From Paulinella micropora (taxonomy: Eukaryota > Cercozoa > Imbricatea > Euglyphida > Paulinellidae): a DNA stretch of 64,000 nucleotides. A model generated the notes under the pieces. The model had not been told where the DNA came from. It saw only the letters and a program-made list of their open reading frames with translations, and searched no databases. Position numbers and translations under genes: made by a program. Positions within the stretch are counted from its first letter, which is position 1; each line of letters opens with the position of its first letter. Shown here one piece after another: positions 20,653 to 30,800 of this stretch. The stretch covers positions 167,501 to 231,500 of the forward strand of contig WBZZ01004788.1 in NCBI GenBank assembly GCA_019918135.1, read 5' to 3'.

Positions 20653-20782
20653 TTTTCTTTTAAATAAAAAAGCTTCAGAAGGTGGTTTTTACATTTGGCA
20701 CTCCGGCTTTTATTGAAAAACAAAAACTTTCACTCCGCACTTTCTAGGTGAAGTCTGCACATACGTCTTTTTTTTGCGGGCT

Positions 20783-22669
20783 TTAGCTAAAGCATCCCGT
20801 TTGTGCGGGCCGGAGAGGGGGCGAAGGCCAGGATGGCCTGTACGAGGCCATCGCGCCGGGGCTCTCTGGGAACCGTCGCACAAAGTCTACGATTAGGTCG
20901 GGTTGCTTGGTCAAGCACTGGCACAGGAGCTGACGGACCGGCTGAGCCGCCGGTTTAGAAAAGAGCCATTGCATCTCAGACAGATCTTCCACGCTGGGCA
21001 ACGCACGAGCTTTGAATGTCATTTCGTCGACCGAATAAGCTTGCTTTTGCTTGGAGTCCCAGAGCAGGTTTCTTAGGTGCGAATCGCTGGCCTGTAGCAG
21101 GAAGCGCATCACAAGCAGCTGCAGCACCTGCTGGCACAGTTCGGGACACTTTTGTAGGTCGGCTTGCTGCACCTTCCCGACCGAAGCGCTGACCGCAAAG
21201 TCTCCCTGCAGGCTGTAGGGGTCGCAGCCCAGAGCGCGCTGGTAGAGAAACCTGCCCTCTGGCTCATAGCTAATCGGAGAGTAGTCGGGCCACAAGTGCT
21301 TTTTGAGCCTCTCTGCTTCTAGTTGGAACGCAACTGGCTCGGGGCCCGAGAATGGGCCCTTGGCAAAGAAATACTCCTTGGCGGCGGCGGGAGACTGGCC
21401 GCCCAAGGAAAAGATCGCGGAGGCGGGCTTCCCTCCGCAGGGCAGCTGCGCAAGGCCTACCAACACCCAAGCGGGACGGCCTCTCCGGACGCTTTGCTCC
21501 AGGGCACGGAGCGCAAGTTTCTGTTGCTGGCTCAGACTGTTCGCCTGCCCCGAGGGAGCCGCGGGTATTAGACGGGGTGAGGGCGCTCACGCTTGAGGCC
21601 CTCTTGGAGCGGAAATAGTTTGCTAGGTAGCGAGCAGGCAGACGCATAAAGAACTTCTGGGGGCTGTGGGCGATGGAAACGCGCAGGAACCTCTCGTTTG
21701 CCACGGGCTGTTCTTTTTAGCGGAACCCGTGTGATGGTCCGCAGCGCGCCTGCGGAAAAAGTCCCGGAGATCCGCGCTGCCCTCCTCTTGGTAAAGAGGG
21801 TAGGGTTCACCGTTGAGCTCTTCAAACTCTCGCAGCCTCTGGGCCACGCAGCCCCGCCAGCTTTCCTCGGGCTGGGGCTGCAGCATAGATGCGAGCACCG
21901 GCCAGAAGAACTCTCTGTGTGAATGCAGGACAACACTGTAGACTTCTTTGTACAGCGAGGCCTGCTCTAGGCCCAGCGCCTGCCACAACAGTTACTCCAG
22001 TGTCTTGTTTTTGTAGCGCAGACCCTTGGTGCTCGTCTCTGGTTGAAAGAGATGCCGCACCAAGGGCTCAATGTCCCTATTCAGGCCCAAATCCTGTTGG
22101 ATGACCCCCAAGGCCGCATGGGTTTCGCCCGGGGCCCCTCGGGCCAGTGCGTCCAGCATTGCGCTTCTGAGTGCGGAAACATCTCGCGAATGTCCAAAGC
22201 CGTGCTCTCGCTGGCACACCGCTCCGAACTGCGCACAGACCCCATCTAGCAAATCCAGGGCTCTAGCTCGGTCACTGGACAAGAGCGCCTTTTTGCAATT
22301 GACGAGCCTAGCGGCGAGCATGGCAAGCTCGCCCAATTGTTCTTGGTCCACTGGGAAGATATCCTCCAAGAGGATAATCAGCAAACGATTCAAAAAGTTA
22401 GTAAAGTTCCTCGTGTCCGTCTCGCTGCGGATAAGAGCCTGAAAAGAGGCCAGCACCACTTGCAGGTACGGCTCTATTGACAAGCGTACACTCTTTTGCA
22501 GCAGTGAGCGCAGCTCTCCCACAGAAAAGACTTGGCCCTCAATCTCTACCTTGGCACGGTACCCACCTTGCAGGACCTTGATCTTGGCTGCTCCTTCGGC
22601 TAGGCTCCTACCCAACTTTCGGGGTCTTGCACCCTCGCCTGACTGCTGCAAAGCCAGAAGACGTTTCAT
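20783..22669 (-). pseudogene. Kinase-like gene with an in-frame stop and frameshifts
   Basis: ATG 22669 (MKRLLALQQSGEGARP, with a basic RPRKLGR patch). The first frame is helical and runs 225 codons to TAA at 21992-21994, then continues in frame (LLWQALGLEQASLYKEV). The signal then changes frame near 21,720 and again near 21,580 and 21,470. The last frame (to 20,783) has FLLQASDSHLRNLLWD and YSVDEMTF, which resemble the catalytic and metal-binding motifs of atypical (PI-kinase or aminoglycoside kinase-like) kinases. Identity as a kinase is tentative. A shorter relative may be the gene at 24,518. Confidence 0.5.
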
Positions 22670-22949
22670 GTCTTGGGTTTGTGTCTTGTGTGATTTTTGT
22701 GAAACCAAAACAAACGAGACAACACGCGCCAAAAGTCCTAACAAGGTGCAAGAAAGGATGGGAAGAGAAAGAGAAGGGGGGGGGCGCCCCCCCCCCCTTG
22801 TAGCGCTTAGAAAAGGGGTACAGGGAGGGGGGGGTGCTCCCCCCTCTCTCTGTCTTTCTCTCCCTGGCAGTTTAAGCACCTGGTGTGAGCTTGGCGAGCT
22901 CGTGCATAATTGCGTCTAATTCGTCGTCAGGATTAGGGTTTCAAAAAGC
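22670..22949. promoter_or_regulatory. Divergent promoter with two oppositely oriented G/C palindromes
   Basis: At 22,776-22,797 there are nine G, CG and eleven C; at 22,827-22,844, eight G, TGCT and six C, followed by TCTCTCTGTCTTTCTC. The first lies 107 bases upstream of minus ATG 22669 and the second about 106 bases upstream of plus ATG 22950. Each is followed, in its own gene's direction, by a CT-rich stretch. This symmetry is the best evidence that the palindrome belongs to transcription starts. Confidence 0.5.
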
Positions 22950-23447
22950 ATGGTCGAAGAGCAAACAGTTTCTCAGGTCTCTCCCAAGCGCCCGGTTGCG
23001 GAAAAGGTTTCGAAAGCCAGTCGTGCGAGCAAGAAACGCAAGACGACCACTGAGGCTGCGTTCCAAGTTATCCCGCCCGGCAAGAAGACACAGTCTGAGC
23101 GAAACGCGCAGCGCCGGCGTTGTCGTGGTCTGTTTCACAAGCTAGCGAGCTGCGAGGAGGACCTCACGCGACTGGCGGCACGGGTGCACCAGGCTGACGA
23201 CAAGGACCTACGCAGGCTTTGTGAGGATATGGTGCAAGCTTTGTATGGAGGGTTTGCCATAGCGGACCCCGCCATGTATGCTCTGAAGGAAAGCAGGGAT
23301 GATTGCGACATGTGCAATTGGTGGTACTGCGACGACTGCGGCGAACTCAGGCACTCTGCTTTCCATGACGAGGACGACGAATGCGATTGCGTAGGCTCCG
23401 AATCTGACAATGAGGGGCCTAGCTCTCCGGACGGTGACGAAGCCTAG
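22950..23447 (+). CDS. Small nuclear-type protein with Cys/acidic C-terminus, 165 aa
   Basis: Intact frame from ATG 22950. It has a basic, nuclear-localisation-like N-terminus (KASRASKKRKTTT), a helical middle starting with AQRRRCRGLFHKLASCEEDL, then a Cys-rich stretch (CDMCNWWYCDDCGE) that could bind zinc, and an acidic tail. The gene at 61,895 has the same order of parts (PPRKKARL, RRRYRACWEAST, CEGENCGELL...CPCG), so the two are probable paralogues. A nucleic-acid or chromatin-related role is an inference. polyA signal near 23,507. Confidence 0.65.
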   Translation: MVEEQTVSQVSPKRPVAEKVSKASRASKKRKTTTEAAFQVIPPGKKTQSERNAQRRRCRGLFHKLASCEEDLTRLAARVHQADDKDLRRLCEDMVQALYGGFAIADPAMYALKESRDDCDMCNWWYCDDCGELRHSAFHDEDDECDCVGSESDNEGPSSPDGDEA

Positions 23448-23710
23448 CTCTTCAAACAAAGGCCCACAAGTGCCCCGATATTAAAACCTGTTGTCCAATT
23501 CTTATTCAATAAAAACGAAAAAGGAAAAAAACAAAAAGCACGGCAAGGAAAAAAGGAACAGGAGACGGAAGTGTGTTCCTTTTCCCCCTCTCCCCCCCCC
23601 TCCCCCAATAATTAGCCAGCCAATCGATCCGTTATTTGCGGCAAGCGGCAATTTGTGTGTTTTTGTAATAAGGACGACGCTAAGAAAGAGAAGGCGCACG
23701 CGGGAAGATC
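23448..23710. promoter_or_regulatory. Intergenic: polyA signal and C-rich promoter tract
   Basis: A CAATAAA signal near 23,507 serves the upstream gene. A pyrimidine tract (CCCCCTCTCCCCCCCCCTCCCCC, about 23,583-23,606) lies about 110 bases before ATG 23711, the usual place of the C-run, but here without the G-run. Confidence 0.4.
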
Positions 23711-24475
23711 ATGGCTCTTACAAACGCACAGACTCCAGAAAGAGCACGTGGGGATGATGATAGTGACGATGATGAATTAGAGAACTTGGCTTATAGACTG
23801 CATCACGCGGGACAGCACAGTGAGGCTGAGCCCTTGTACCGCCGCTTGCTGGAAGGGCGCCTGGCTACCCTGGGCGCGCAACACCCCGTCACCGCCGACG
23901 CTATGGACAATCTAGCGCAGGTCCTACAAGACCAAGGAAATCTGGAAGAGGCCGAGCAGCTCTACCGCCGAGCCCTGGCCGTGCGGGAGGCCGAGCTAGT
24001 AGGCCAGCACGATGCCGCGACGCTACGCTCTCGTAATAACATCGCTTCATTGCTGGAAGAAAAAGGCGAGCTAAAACAGGCGGAGGAGTTGTTACGCCGC
24101 GTTCTAGAGGGACAGGAGTTAATCTTGGGCGAATGACACGAGCACACCTTGGTAACTGTGTACAATCTCGCCGGCGTGCTGGCGCAGCTGGGGCAGCGCG
24201 CCGGGGCCGCGTCTCTCTTCTGGCGAGAGCTTATAGGCACTGGAAGGCGTCTGGGCATAGATCACGAGGAAACTAAGTTTTCGGCGGAGAGACTAACTGA
24301 ACTTTTAATAGTGTGGGGCTTCGCAGAGGAAGCCCGGCGGCTTGCCAGATATTATCGACTCGCACCCTTGTGGCCCCTTCTCCCAGACAGGCCTATCAGA
24401 GCGCCACCGCTTCAGGTCAGGCACAAGCGGTGCGTGAAAAAAGTTCTCTCTTCTGATGATCCTGAGCTTATCTAG
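23711..24475 (+). pseudogene. Kinesin-light-chain-like TPR protein with one in-frame TGA
   Basis: ATG 23711. An acidic leader (DDDSDDDELENLAYRLHH) is followed by 42-residue TPR units of the kinesin light chain type (A.DNLAQVLQDQGNLEEAEQLYRRALAVREAELVG...). At 24,134-24,136 a TGA falls inside a repeat junction (ILGE-stop-HEHTLVTVYNLAGVL), where the family consensus is LG..HP.TL...NLA. The next units continue in the same frame to 24,475. The stop is therefore in the middle of one protein. Such TPR arrays bind peptides or proteins. Recent point mutation or readthrough are both possible. Confidence 0.7.
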
Positions 24476-24517
24476 GCTCCAGGGAAATGAATTAGGAAAA
24501 AAACAATCAATAAAAGT

Positions 24518-25327
24518 TTAATCATCTTTTCTCATGCTTTTACATCCTGTTGTAGTATGTCGATGGTTGTGTGCCCCCCGCTGCAGCGAGCAGAGGCAAT
24601 ATTCACAGGGCTCATCAAGCGGCACGGGCGAGAGCCCCAAGAGATTCTGCAAGACAAGGCTGGCGTCACGATCCCTGTCCTGTAGGAATTTGGAAACAAC
24701 CGCCTTAGCTAGAACCCCGGGGCGGCTAGCTCGTTTCAGTCTCTCCGCTTTTGACAGCAAGACGTTGAGCTGCTTGTTGATAGCCAAGACCTCCGCTGAG
24801 ATGCCGTATTCACGGAGGGCCGCCATGACACAACGCACAGCCTGCGGTCCCAGCAGGCTGCACCATTGCTCCCAGTCTGCTTGTCTCGTGTAATTTTGTA
24901 TAATCTCGAGCCAGGCTGCGGGTAGCGGGTTTTCTTTTTTTTCGAGCCACCGGCGCAGGAAAGTCTCCAGTGGATTAGCAGAGATCGGCAACTGCCCAGC
25001 AAGGGCACGCAGGGGCGCCGGCACGGTCCCCTCGATGAAGATGATGCGTTCTCGGCTAGCCAGTACCTGACTCAACTCGTGGTCCAAGTCAGCCAACTCG
25101 GACAGCACTCCTCCGCCACAGGCCGGGATCCTTTTCTGCTCGCCAAGTAAGTAGTCCAGAGCGTCCGATAGCGCAGGCCAGTAGTCCTGTGCTTCTTGAA
25201 TATAAAAGAATGGCTTAGGAGGGTTGCTGAAGATACTTTGCTCCTGAGCCGGCGAGTTGCTGAAAAGCAAGCCTACTTTAAGCTCCCGCGGCGACGAACT
25301 GCCATGGGAGGAGCTTGTTTGTGACAC
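24518..25327 (-). CDS. Orphan gene, probably 5'-truncated, 269 codons
   Basis: An open frame ending at 24,518, but its first codon at 25327 is GTG and no ATG lies between the upstream stop (about 25,370) and this point. The sequence is coherent and helical (EAQDYWPALSDALDYLLGEQ), with a Cys/His-rich C-terminus (CEYCLCSLQRGAHNHRH). It sits head-to-head with the gene at 25,387, only 60 bases away and with no promoter-like tract, so the 5' end was probably lost. The pattern of its last third resembles part of the gene at 22,669. Family not recognised. Confidence 0.45.
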   Translation of the reverse strand: MSQTSSSHGSSSPRELKVGLLFSNSPAQEQSIFSNPPKPFFYIQEAQDYWPALSDALDYLLGEQKRIPACGGGVLSELADLDHELSQVLASRERIIFIEGTVPAPLRALAGQLPISANPLETFLRRWLEKKENPLPAAWLEIIQNYTRQADWEQWCSLLGPQAVRCVMAALREYGISAEVLAINKQLNVLLSKAERLKRASRPGVLAKAVVSKFLQDRDRDASLVLQNLLGLSPVPLDEPCEYCLCSLQRGAHNHRHTTTGCKSMRKDD

Positions 25328-25386
25328 TCCCGACAGAAACCAGCAGTCTAAGTAGTTACGATGTTGGAGCTATACGTTCCAGACTA

Positions 25387-26115
25387 ATGATGGACGGTCT
25401 CAAATTTGCCGCGAAGTTCGACGACAAATGCTCGCCCCCACCCGCAGGGAGCAAATGTACGCAATGCGCCAACTGCAAAAAGGCTACTCAAGGCCACCGG
25501 GAGCCGTCCTACGACGCAGATAACGACTCTGAAGAGGACAGGGAAGCATGGGCCCGAGTGGCCCCTGGTCTTCCCGCAAAAATACAGGAGCTGGATCCTA
25601 GATTTCGAAATTATTCAGAACAAGCGTCGATAGACAGCTTCTACCAAGCCATGAACCACCAGGGCTTTCAGCTGTCGGATCCGACGGAGAGCAATGCGCC
25701 CCCGGAGATCCAGCGCGGGCTGCACCTTTGTAGGCTCGACGTGACCATAACCGGAAAAGATAATAACAAGCTGGCCACGTCGTCCAATCAAGCTATTGTT
25801 TTCTTTTGGCACGTCAGCGAGACAGGCGAGATGAGCCGAGTTACGATGGGCTCGGGAAAAAAAGCGTCGGGCAAGCTTTTGCCTGCTTGCAGCCGGGGGT
25901 TCTGGTGGCCGCGCGGCAATACCGAGACTTTCCTAAATGCAATCCAAGCTGCTATCAACGCCTGCGACCGCAAGGACTTCAGGCCGGCGTTTGACTTGAC
26001 GAGAACCTACATTAATACCGAGATTATCCCCTCCGATACAACCGGCTGGGAAGCCAGTGTGAAGTTTAAGTTACGGCGCCTGGGTGCACACCAACTTCCA
26101 GGCCCTCAAGAATAA
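25387..26115 (+). CDS. Hypothetical protein with N-terminal Cys cluster, 242 aa
   Basis: Intact from ATG 25387 (MMDGLKFAAKFDDKC); the second ATG at 25390 is equally possible. The N-terminus recalls the kinase-like gene at 285 (MDDGLKYQLLES). A cysteine cluster CTQCANC follows at about residue 28, then an acidic region and a beta-rich domain (AIVFFWHVSETGEMSRVTMG). The stop is followed by AATAAA. No family recognised; possibly the remnant of a larger kinase-like architecture without the kinase core. Confidence 0.5.
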   Translation: MMDGLKFAAKFDDKCSPPPAGSKCTQCANCKKATQGHREPSYDADNDSEEDREAWARVAPGLPAKIQELDPRFRNYSEQASIDSFYQAMNHQGFQLSDPTESNAPPEIQRGLHLCRLDVTITGKDNNKLATSSNQAIVFFWHVSETGEMSRVTMGSGKKASGKLLPACSRGFWWPRGNTETFLNAIQAAINACDRKDFRPAFDLTRTYINTEIIPSDTTGWEASVKFKLRRLGAHQLPGPQE

Positions 26116-26230
26116 AAGTATATGTCGTCGTGTGTAAATTTAATTTATTCAAGGATCCTCCCACTTTTTTATCATTTGCTTTGTTTTAAAGAAAACTCCC
26201 AAAAATAATCGTAGTGTCTGAGACTGGCAT

Positions 26231-27496
26231 TTATGTTTGTACAACCGACAGAAGCTCCGCCGCCTTGGTAAGCCGCGACCACCTTTTAGGCAGCATTCCG
26301 CTGCAATCCCTGCACCCTGTCAGCACGCCCGCAAGCAGCAATACGTAGTCGTTCACGCACAGCCTACATCCTGCCTTCCAGTTCGCTTGCGCGGGCTGGG
26401 ACTCACTAACGGGTCGGTAGTCTTGCAGGTTCTGCGTAAACTCCGCGGGTCCCGCCTCCCCAAACCAACAACCCGCCTGCCAGCTCACGGCCTCAGCTAG
26501 TACCTGGCTTGGGTTGACAACCTGCTGTCAACTCTGCCGCAACTCTTGTAGCACCAGCGAGAGTATCCGCCTGGCACCCGCTAGCAGCCGCTCCTGGAGC
26601 CCCCCGGACGTCTGGCACTGGTACTCCCAAGCGAGGCACGTAAGCGCAAAGCCCAGGGCCAGCCTAGCCGCCCGAGCTTGGGCGGGGGTCCCACTGTCGT
26701 TCCGCAACCGGAGTAGGCAGGCTTCTCTGGGAGTCACGTACATGTAGTTCGCGAACCAGTCCACCCAAACGCGTGTTTTGGGGCCCCGGCCATCCACCAG
26801 CAACTTGTCGGCCAGGAGAGCCTCCAACCCCAGAAAGACTACTGCTTTTCGCTCTGTCCTACGCACTACCGCCCCGGCATACTCTAGCAAGCCCTGGTAC
26901 AGTCCCTGCCAGACGGCCTGTTTGTTGCCCCCAACGGCCCACCAGTACTCCCGGAAAGTAGATGTGTGACGCCGCGCGGGCACCCGGAACAAAAATGCCC
27001 CGGAGGAGGGGGCACTGGCACAGAGACCACGCAGGTGCTGGCAAAGAAGCAATCGCTCGTTTGCCAGCACAGTCGAACAGGAGCCAGAGAATTTCTTTGA
27101 GTGGCACAGAAACTCGAGCTCTAGCTGCAGCGACAACAACAGGCTTTCTACATGTTTGGGTGTCATGGCTTCGTAGCAGACAGTGCCGGCAATATCAAAG
27201 GTGGCACACAGGTCATGACTCCAGTTGCTAAACCCTGAGCTCAATAAAGAAACCAGTTCCTCTGGAAATGAGACCAGACCGTACCTAGCCAGGCTTCGCT
27301 GCTCGCTTGTCTTGGAGTAAAGCAATAGTCCTGTTTTGTGTGTCTGGTAAAAGTAGCCGACCCCTCGTTGTGCATGTGCCAGCTCCAGGCTACATTGACG
27401 TTTGTGCGTACACTTTTGTTCGTGCAGAGTGGCTTTGGCAGCTAGGATCTGTTACAAGCGTTGCTTGAGCTCTGCATGCAGGGGCAAATCAGTCAT
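26231..27496 (-). pseudogene. Orphan gene with two in-frame stops
   Basis: ATG 27496 (MTDLPLHAELKQRL) meets TAA at 27452-27454 after 14 codons, then the same frame continues (QILAAKATLHEQKCTHKRQC, a Cys/His pair like those at the N-termini of the genes at 285, 25,387 and 27,801). It runs to TGA at 26528-26530 and again continues in frame (QQVVNPSQVLAEAV) for 98 codons to a stop at 26,231. There is no frameshift in 1.27 kb. No ATG follows the first stop in a useful place. The middle is helical. A palindrome lies 55 bases upstream of ATG 27496. Confidence 0.5.
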
Positions 27497-27660
27497 CTTT
27501 CAGGGCTTCCCGTCCCTAAAATTCTTTTTCAATAAGAGAAGAAAGATTTGGGAGGGAGGGGCGCCTCCCCCCCCCCTCTTCTGCTCCTAATTCTCTCACG
27601 AGGTTGTGGCGAGGGCGAGAAAGGGGGATGGGGGGGGAGAGAGAGAAAGGGTCGGGGTTC

Positions 27661-27698
<38 letters not shown>

Positions 27699-27800
27699 TT
27701 GGTTTATGCTCCCCTTGTCGTATATACATTAAATACTCTAAACCTTGGGTCGTCACGGAGAGTATCGATTGCAATAACAGTGTACATGGTTTTTTGAGAC
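27497..27800. promoter_or_regulatory. Divergent intergenic region with G/C palindrome and (GA)n
   Basis: Palindrome at 27,551-27,577 (GGGAGGGAGGGGCGCC and a C-run). A (GA)n tract lies at 27,667-27,693. AT-rich DNA precedes ATG 27801. Confidence 0.4.
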
Positions 27801-30800
27801 ATGCCCACAAAAGAGTGCACGCATAAATCCATACATCCAGCCCTGCGCTGTGTGCACTGTAAAAAAATTACGCACCCAGATCGAAACACACGCCAATGGA
27901 CGCGGCTTGGCCACAAATTATGGAGTTCCACAGGCAGTGGGGACATATACGACAACATTATATTGTACGTGTATGAACCATACGAAACGGTTCCGGAGCC
28001 CTGGACAACAATGAATAAGCTTCAGAAAATTGTTTGTCAAAAGATGGTGGAACTCTTAATTCCAATCGAAGCACGTGCTCGTTACAGATCGACCGACAAC
28101 ACACGGATCGTCGCTGTGCTACAGAGGTTTCCCCCGCTCAACAGTGGCCTCCTTCACACAGGAATCGACGTGATTGAACATGCCGAGACGAAGGCGAGCG
28201 TCCTTGCAGGGTTATTCAGTATTAACTCTGACAAGATGCTTACCATCGACGCGACGGCCGCCGTGTTGGCTGAGAAGTTTATACTGTTGGCTCTGAAGGG
28301 AGCTCAAGAGTTTTGTCTGTTTTCCAATGTTGTACCGGATCGAACTTTGGTGGAGTATGAACCGCCGCTAGCTGCAGGGAAAAGCAATGACGTTGGTATG
28401 TTTCATGTTTGGTACTATGGATTTGTGTCCGATAGCCCCATGATTGGATCTTGGCCACGCCTAAAAAAACTTAATATGGCCAAGGGATGGACACGCTTTT
28501 ACGATCCGGAGAAAGCGGTCACGAAAGACGACACCCAGAACGAGGGGCTTTGGCGGCAGGCGCTGGAACTTTCAAACCTGGTGTCTCTGTACATGAACTG
28601 TGCTGCTAGATTCCATATGTACGGGCGCGGGTGGGGCTTTGTGCGTGCGTTTCTACAGCATCAACAGCAGAAACTGCAGGTTTATTGTCGTCAACTGTGG
28701 TGCACCGACTATAAGCATCTGCTGCAAGCTATTGGCGCCTGTGCTGGCCTTTGGTTTAGCTTAGTGCGGTCCCATACAGGTCCGCTGCAGGCTTTCCTCC
28801 AGTGGCAGGAGGTCGGGGGTGGATGCCCCTTCCAGTCTGCATCTGCCACGAAACAGACGGCGGGACTGCTAGGAGCATCGTTTACGAACCCATGCGGAAG
28901 TCAGGATGCAGTAAAGAAGTTTCTGTGCCATTTGCTGTTAGGCGCAAAACTAGCCAATATGCTCAACGGACTTACCGAGCGCCAGGCGAAGATGTGGCAG
29001 CCGACTGTGATGACACCATTATCGTTTGACCGCCAGCAGGCAGTAACGTTTCGGCTCCTACTCACAGACCTGCATACCCCCCAGAAGCTTGCCGCCGAGA
29101 AAAGAAAAGAGAGGACGTGTACTTGCAAGGATAGCCAGCAAGTTCTGACCGCGGCCCGAGCTTCCCAACTCATGTGGGCTAGTAAGGACGAAAAGGGCAT
29201 TCTGGTGTTGCTTGCGGAGGTTTGCAACGAACGGGTGATTGATGGAGCCATTGCAGTTGGCTGTAGTGGTTCTGACCCGGTTGAGCGGAAGCGGCGTCCC
29301 AGAGAATGGACCGACTTTAAACTGTCGGACCAGTGCTTGGAAGAGGCGCGTGAGCTACAGACAGCAGTGACTGCCGGAAAACTACCTTCCGAGCGCCTGA
29401 CAAACAGTGTCAGAGCGGCCTCAGCAGCAGTCGAGTCAAGATTTCTGCAGCACGTGTACGCCAGGACCTTGTTGGGCCAAATCGAGATCACGCCCTCCCC
29501 TGTTTCTTGTTACTACAAGCACAGCCAAGCCGATCTGGAATTACAGCGGGGGGCGGTATGGGCGCCTGCTTGGCAATCGCGGCTGACCGGCTCGTTTAAG
29601 GTCGAGGAACCGAATTTGGTTCTTGACTTATATGTTGCTGACAGTTTAACAACGGAGGATGCTATCAGAAGCTTACTAACCAAGGTCGGCGCACTTTCCA
29701 CGCTGCAGGTCATTCTAGTTAATTTTGAACCTAAGATAATTTACTATCGACAAGGGGACGTGCGCATTGATATTCGCGACGCAGGAGATTTGTTTATGCC
29801 CGCCGAGAAAAACATAGCTACAATCAAGCAGATCGAAGGATTAGGTGAAAGTAAAGGGCTAACAAACAAACAAGAGCAAAGGCCGACCTCTACTACAGAA
29901 CTCCAGCAAGCAATCATATATTTCTCAAATCTACTCTTCCTGTGGCTGCAAAATGGAGAGCACAACGGGGCCTTGCTACGGTATGGGTCCAGGGTGATCG
30001 GGCTGCGACTTCACCAGGCGCACCGGCTAGAATATATGGAACAACAGCGTGCCAAACTACGACAACACGAGCAACGACTCCAGGTAATTACTGAAGCCCG
30101 CAACCGACTAGAAGGCTTTGAAAAGATGTGCCAGGCCATAGGTCTTGTACTAAAAGACTGGCAACCCAAAGCAACGCTAGTGAATAGTATCGAACAGGCG
30201 CGGACTATTTTTACGACTTGTGCGCGAATGGAACAAGACTGTGCCGCGGTGTCGGAAAGGGAGTTAGCGACAAGCCTGTCGGTTATCTTCACTGGGGCAG
30301 AGTCTCTCTACACAAAGCTCACTCTCTTAAAAGACCACGGAAATTGCATCCATGTGCTACGTGCACTCCGCCAGGCTAAGGCTGGCCATGATTCTTGTTC
30401 TACATTGACAGCAAAAGACAAGGATGGGCCACTGGGTAATACTAACGCGGGCTGGGGCTTGGATGAATGGGAAAAAAATGATTCCAGACTCAAAACCTTT
30501 TTAGATAGTATCCAGCCGCTGGAACAGCCCGACCTGTCCAGTGCCATGACAAGCTATCAGGAGTACGTTGATGCCAACAGAATCAACCTGTTATCACAAC
30601 AAGCCAAGCTACTTATTGTCAAATTCAAGTCTGCCTGTAAAAATAGAACATATGATGATGCGATCAAGCTCCTGCAAGATAGCGGCGGCGCCGCTGAACT
30701 GCAAAAATCTGTTGGTGAAGTTCTTGACGGGGCGCGGGCTTTGGGACAAGAGTACCAATCACTCCCACAAGAGGTGCAGCAAGTATTGGATTCTCTTCTG

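Noticed and set aside
4408-27496. Reassigned genetic code
   Set aside because: TAA, TAG and TGA all end intact genes here, and the LINE and spliced transposase use a standard code, so global reassignment does not fit.
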